The notes under the pieces: generated by a model
Told to the model about the DNA's origin: nothing
The model's database searches: none
The model's input: only the letters and a program-made list of their open reading frames with translations
Assembly: GCA_013399015.1 (NCBI GenBank)
Contig: VWZX01006579.1
Location: 226,681-290,680 of the forward strand
Direction of reading: 5' to 3'
Origin: Galbula dea
Lineage: Eukaryota > Chordata > Aves > Piciformes > Galbulidae
Length of the DNA stretch: 64,000 bases
In this document: piece after piece, positions 58,307-64,000 of the stretch
How positions within the stretch are numbered: position 1 is the stretch's first letter
Layout of the letters: each line of letters opens with the position of its first letter
Translations under genes and position numbers: made by a program

Positions 58307-60433
58307 GATTAAAAAGTATCATAATAGAAGCAAATGTAGAATGCATTCTGCAGATTTACAGTATTAGGCTGATGCTTTTAAATCCTGCAGGTCTATTTCA
58401 TGATCTGTGATATAAACACTGCTAATTAACTTGATTCAACTGCTTTCAAAGCAATCCTCCCTCACTTGGGAGAGCTTTCACTCTCCAACTTTGTAACACT
58501 AGAGTAAATTATTTCCTCGCTGTTCTGTTGTGCTTCAAGCTTCCTTAACTCTTCTTCCACACAGAACCTGGATTCAATGAATGCCTACTGTTTGAATGAG
58601 CTGAATCTTTTGTTCCTTTTTATCATTCCCATGCAGGCACGGAGGGGTCTCTCCTGATGAAGTAGGTTCTTCAACGCAGAGGTTTAGTTGAGATAACCCA
58701 CGCATTCAAGTCTGTGCCCTTAGAAGAAGTCCTTCAGACTGTTTAATGAAGCAAAGAACTGGGAAAGTACTTTGTTCTTGCAGCTTCTTATCCATTCTTC
58801 AAAACCACAGTGTTTAACGACACACTAATGAATCCGGTTTAGTGGATGGAAATACAGTACTCTTCATTACAGATGCTTTAAACAAATAGTATCAATTAAC
58901 AGAATGTTGTGGCAACTCAGGAGTGTGAGAAAATGATTTCCAATTACAAAATTGCACTTCTGCAACTGTCTATTGGATGTTGATAAGTGTGTTGAGATAA
59001 CCTTTGAAGGGAAATTCTATACTGGAAAATGTCTGTGTTAAAATGGCAGCTATTAAGTGAACATATTTCTTTTCTGTGCTGAAGTGCAAACCATGCAACA
59101 CAAATTAATGCAGATTGCTTTTAAGATCCCAGACTGAATTTTTCCAGGGATGATATTCAAAAAGTGTTCCTTTCTACTTTACACTTGTATAAATGCATAT
59201 ACACATTCATATATGTACACATGATGAAATTACTGATACATAATAATTTCAGACTCCTTTCATTTAATTTTGCACTCTGTATTTAAAGCTTCACTTTAAA
59301 GTGAAATTAACCAGAATAACATCAGGTTTAGCTGAAAACTTAAAATCTTGGAAATGATTAGTCTTAAAGTTGAAACTTTGAAGGAAACCAGCTTTGGCAT
59401 GTATAAACCAAAGAGACATTCTGAATATGTTTGAAAACACTAGAATGACCAAAAAGCACAAGGTTCTCCACACAAACTTTTATTTCTCCAGTGTTTGGGA
59501 ACATTTGTGTAGAAAAACACTAGTCAGGCAAAAATACAGCAGTTAGATTCTATTGTATACAGACTATACTAAGCAGATAGTACTAGTAGTTGATTGTTTC
59601 TCTTCAAGATTTCATTCTGACCATGTGTTTTTAGCAAAGTGGATGTAGCTACTTCAAGTGTGTCTTTTCCATGTCAGAGATACTGCTTTTCCTTTTTACA
59701 TTTAACTCTGTAATATCATAAACCCCCTCTTTTCCATAGAGATTAATAGTATGGTATTTGTATTTATAAAACAGTGTTTTCTTTCAATACTTGGCAATAC
59801 TTCCACTTCAGGACACTTGCAGGCATTTTGTACCTATGCATGTGTCTATAACTATGTACACACATTAGATTTTCTCAGCAGACAGCGGCAGCTTCTTCAC
59901 TCTCTGGCTGTCAGTCAATTTGGCTATTATCTTATTTTGCTCTTGTTCTTTCACTTCTTATCTGCCACTGATATGCATGAAGATGGCTTTGAGGTGTTAA
60001 TCAATAGCTGTGAAACGATTAAATAGATCTTGTGAGCTTTTTTTGTTTGCTTGTTTTGGGGGTTTTTCTTAGTTGAAAATGTCATATCTTAGTTACCAGG
60101 AAGGAATGTTGCAGATTGTGATAGTCTATCTAGAATAGAATCTTCTCTCTGATCATCAGAAATCTGCAGAAAGTTTACATTAAATTTTCTTTGAATGGAG
60201 CATTACTTTTTAGTATGTTCAATAGCTGGATTATCTGTCAAGCCTTATGTAGAATAGTCTGCTGTAATGTGTATCCAAATGAAGGATCACATTTTCATTT
60301 CTGTGTATGAACAGGTGTTTGGATTAAATGATATCATATAGCAGTGAATAAGTTCTGCATGTTGCTTATTAAAACTGGAACAGTAAAAGTAACAAGAGAT
60401 TTTTTAAACATTCTACAATATAACAATATGCAA

Positions 60434-60446
60434 ATATATATATATA
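60434..60446. repeat. Short (AT)n tract
   Basis: A short alternating AT stretch within CAAATATATATATATAATG. Confidence 0.8.
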
Positions 60447-63400
60447 ATGAAATATAGACAATATATTTCAACTATTAAAAGAAAGAATGTTAACTACACT
60501 TTGAAAGAACAGTCTCTGAAGAGGACAAAAGTACAGCACTATTTCTCGGGTATCCTCTGCTTGTATAGCTCCTTTGTGGACTACATATACAAGCTTGTTC
60601 CATAGAGCAGACAATATACTAACTATCTAGTATATCTCTAAAGAGCTCAAATGCTGTTATCTTTCCCCTGATTGCTTCTCAAGCCTTCTTTATGAATGTT
60701 ATATGTAAGCAGTAAGTTTATACTAGCTACCTTTTAAATTTCTCAGTGTACCTTATAAGCCATCCTAGGATTTGTCCATGCCTAAACAGTTTGTCACTTT
60801 AACAATCAAGTAAAGCAAACATAATCCTCTGTGCTTGGATGCAGATATTCTGCTTTAAAACTGCCTAGATTAGTGAAGAGTTATTTTGGTTTATATTGAG
60901 AGGCAAGAATCATTTCAGCTCAAAGAGCAAAATACATTTGTAAAGGGCAAATTTATGTCAGTAGAATTCTGTCTATTTTTGCTGAAGTAACTGTATTGTT
61001 CCCAGTGCTGGATTGTTACATCCCCACACATATAAATGTTTTCTGTCAGTACACGTAGGCCAGACAGATATTAAGGGTTCACCACTCCTATACATTTCTG
61101 TTACCTGCTGTTATACCTTTGTAGAGAACCATTAAAATTCATTTCCAGTACTATTTAAGAGCTCCTGATATGTTAACCTTCAACCTGCTGAATAATAATA
61201 ATTAATTCTTACTCTTTGTTTTCCACTTCTTAGCTAGCTTTTCATCCGTGACTGTTTTGTTCTTCTCATCAAATGAGTACTTGGAAAAATCTCAGGGGAA
61301 ACTTTGTCATCCTCTTTAGAAAGTCTGAATCAATTACAAGTGCTGTGATTTAATTCAGTGTATCTCACTTATTTGTGTGTGCAGAAAGTTTTAAAGAAGA
61401 TAGAAAACCGTAATATACTTCCATTAACAATGACAAAAAAATAAAACAAAACTAAACCAAACCCAAAATCCATCAGGCATTACTTCAACACTAGCATCAT
61501 GTCAACAACATTTTTACTTTTTGCTCTTTCAGAAATATAAATATACTCTTGGAAGTTGAATGAGCATGGAGTAGATAAGCAGCTGTATTCTCATTTTCCC
61601 TTTTCCCCTGAGTCTTTATGAAAATCTTTCGTCATTGTCTGTGAGTCTTTGTCTCTACTTAGATTTATGGCTGGCTGTAGAGGACTTTGTAAATATTCTG
61701 CAAACAGTAAATGAAGCATGAACCCTCCCTGAGGAATATTATTTCCTTCTGGATGATATGCATGGAAGTTGCTCTAAAGTCTAGGTGAACTGTAGACAAT
61801 GACTGCATAAAGCTCAACTTAGTGTCACAGTAGAAATGTTACCCTACGAACCTGAACAGGTTTAGTTGCTATTTTCAAGCATCCCAATGGTTAGATATTT
61901 AGATGACTGAGTCGCTGAGGATGTGATTCATCTGACTAAACATTATGTATTTAAAATGTAGACAGATACTTCTGAACTAGTCATCCAGACTCTCTTTACA
62001 ACTACTGGAGAGAAAAAAAAGGGGGGGAATAAAAATATAATAAAAGAAAATTTTAAAAAAGCTACTTTGAGAGAATAATTAATCCCATTTAAAAACAAAT
62101 ATTTAAAATCTATCACATAATTAATGCTCTGTAAATACCTTTTCATTTTCTTTGGCTATAATAGAGGCTCAGACAACTAGCTTAGGCTTAGATATATAGA
62201 CAGTAGATTCCTAGAAATATCACAAATGAAATCCAGACTAGAAGTCTTTTAACACCAGAGAGTAGGCAAGTCATTTCTTTTCTCTGCGGGACAATTTGAG
62301 AAAACAGAGACCTGTATAAGTTTATTTTAGTTAAAGTGGATTTGGATTCTAAAACAACAATCAAAAAACTGTTTAATGATGGAATATGAGACATACTCAA
62401 TTTTCTATGTATAATATAAAGCAAAATATGAAAAAAAGTAAACTTCAACTAGTCTGCTGTTACACGATCTGCATTCTGGAAATTATTATTACTCTCTGCC
62501 CTGAATCTTTTCAACTCTTTTACTAAACAATGCTGAGCTTTATTCAATATAGGATAAATGCACATATTTGAGCCTTAGTCTGAGTAGTCATTCAGTAACA
62601 TGCATTTTATGTAGACTGTTTCATAGAAAAACCCACTGTGCACACAGAACTGATGACATACACTCTGCATAAAAGAGCCAAAGATCTAAGGCAATGTGTC
62701 CATCATTACAGCCACTCATTCAATTCACTTCATATAGCCACCTGTCACAGCTCAGATTGGAGCTTTTACTATTTCTTTTTTTTTTTTCTAAGGGTTTCTA
62801 ACTTTATGCTTCGATTTTGTCTTAGTATTTTTTCTTCTATGATATTTTAGGACTGTCAAGTTCTAGTGCAGCTTTCAACACTATCAACTAGACAGTGAGC
62901 TGTACAAAATGTCAGAGTATCAGAAATCTTCTGCCCTCATAATACTTCTTTGACTGATTTAGTGCACCAGCCTCACTGTTATCTCTCTCAGTAATGTCAA
63001 TAAGTAAAACCATTGCAGTGTGTCTTTTTCTTCTATTTTCTAAGCTACAGAATGCTTCTACCCAGATAAGTATGTTGAGATACAATTTGGGCTGGCAGTT
63101 ACATTACCTCTGTTTGCCAAATGTGAGGCACCTGGTGCAAGTTGGTTATCAAAGCTCCTTTTACCAATGGAGAGAGAAATTACCTTCCAACCTAGACAAT
63201 CCCAACTATTTTAGGTATTTATTGTTGGATGGGGTAAATCTTTCACCTGGAAGTGCCTCTCTTCCTCTATTGTTTACAGAGTCTAAATGACTAGCTCAGT
63301 ACTTAAAAATCTAGCATTGATGATACTCTGTGCAATTATTTAACCTGTACTTTGAATAAATTATATCCTGTTTGTTACTTTGTCTTATCTTTTACCCTCA

Positions 63401-64000
63401 GTTCTTCTAACAGATCTTAGCCCATCTCCCTGATAACTATGCAATGCAACTCTATTTCTTTAAGCTATACTGATCAAAAGTAACATTGCAATAATTACAA
63501 AGTATGTATGTGAAAAATATTTTTAGACTAAACTATGCATTCCAGTACTAAAGAGATTTTAACCACCTTTTATTTCTATTCTCTTAATTTTTCAGTTAAT
63601 CTAATTTTCATCATCTTTGTCTTGAGATGTTTAATAATAAATGACACAAAGTGAAGTTAAATTGTGATAAGGAATAGTTAAAATAAATTTTCAGCAACCA
63701 CCTTAGAGGTTCAATACTCAAAAAATGGAATAATGTTATATCACTTAAGAAAAAGTACTTGAGTTTTCAATTTTTCATAACATTTCAGAATGCTGCTGTT
63801 AAGTGATTGCTTCTAAAATATGTGTTTTGACAAAAGTCATTAAAGTGTGGACATTTTGAGTTATTCTGATATTTGAAACTAAGTATTGTCTGCGTTATTA
63901 CTTCTCATCCATCAATTGTTTCATTCACAGTGACCTTAAAGTTACTCTGCTGTAGTCACCTTGAAGGTGAATTCTGAAACTTTGATTAGCAGCCTGTAGC

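Larger units (their letters stand above)
56361..64000. other. Intergenic to end of window, no gene seen
   Basis: AT-rich DNA. It contains a TA/TG tract at 56439-56503, an imperfect tandem copy of AATAAGAGAAAAAA at about 57107-57136, an (ATTTC/ATTTT)n tract at 58258-58306, (AT)n at 60434-60446 and an A/C-rich tract near 61432-61465. I find no exon, RNA gene or nameable transposon. The open frame at 62994-63290 has no supporting feature. Confidence 0.6.

Noticed and set aside
62994..63290. 98-codon frame with a signal-peptide-like start
   Set aside because: No downstream domain, no splice or polyadenylation context and no family resemblance; a short hydrophobic start is common by chance in T-rich DNA.
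1..64000. CRISPR array, tRNA, rRNA or bacterial-type operon
   Set aside because: No regularly spaced identical repeats, no cloverleaf with A/B boxes that I could find and no clustered same-strand genes; the composition and CR1 content are those of a bird nuclear genome.

Overview
This is an AT-rich, gene-poor stretch of a vertebrate nuclear genome, almost certainly a bird. The main lineage evidence is a set of CR1 LINE fragments that end in the avian octamer (ATTCTATG/ATTCTGTG, or CATAGAAT on the other strand). The species cannot be fixed from the sequence alone.

Only one protein-coding gene is visible. Its last two coding exons lie on the + strand at 14984-15155 and 24769-25064. The splice phases match, and the encoded residues are recognisably the C-terminal part of a NALCN channel auxiliary factor, most likely NALF1 (FAM155A). 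Neither exon shows up well as a long open frame: the first is only 172 bp and reads in a frame with no useful ATG. The gene body is mostly intron. Positions 1-14983 are the end of the preceding intron, 15156-24768 is a 9.6 kb intron, and the 3' UTR probably runs to about 27070, just past an AATAAA signal. From there to 64000 I see no host exon.

The upstream intron holds the most structured non-genic DNA. A degenerate GCCCAGCCC-rich minisatellite (about 3125-3702) abuts a TG...CA retroviral LTR (about 3703-4178). A primer-binding site, an untranslated leader and a broken gag matrix region follow, to about 5250, with unassigned sequence to 5740. A second block of the same minisatellite then occupies 5742-6098. 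No pol, env or second LTR is present.

Six CR1 fragments are scattered through the window: 13076 (+), 19874 (+), 35105 (-), 42868 (+), 49361 (-) and 55759 (-). All are 5'-truncated, and two have internal deletions that fuse distant parts of ORF2. The rest is single-copy or unrecognisably old sequence with A/C-rich, G/T-rich and AT simple repeats, several unusually exact inverted repeats (14094, 37767, 54447), and one strong-looking CTCF-type motif at 38149 in the downstream desert.

No rRNA, tRNA, CRISPR array or bacterial-style operon is present. I found no convincing new biological system. The most useful results are the identity of the host gene and the retrovirus/minisatellite composite.
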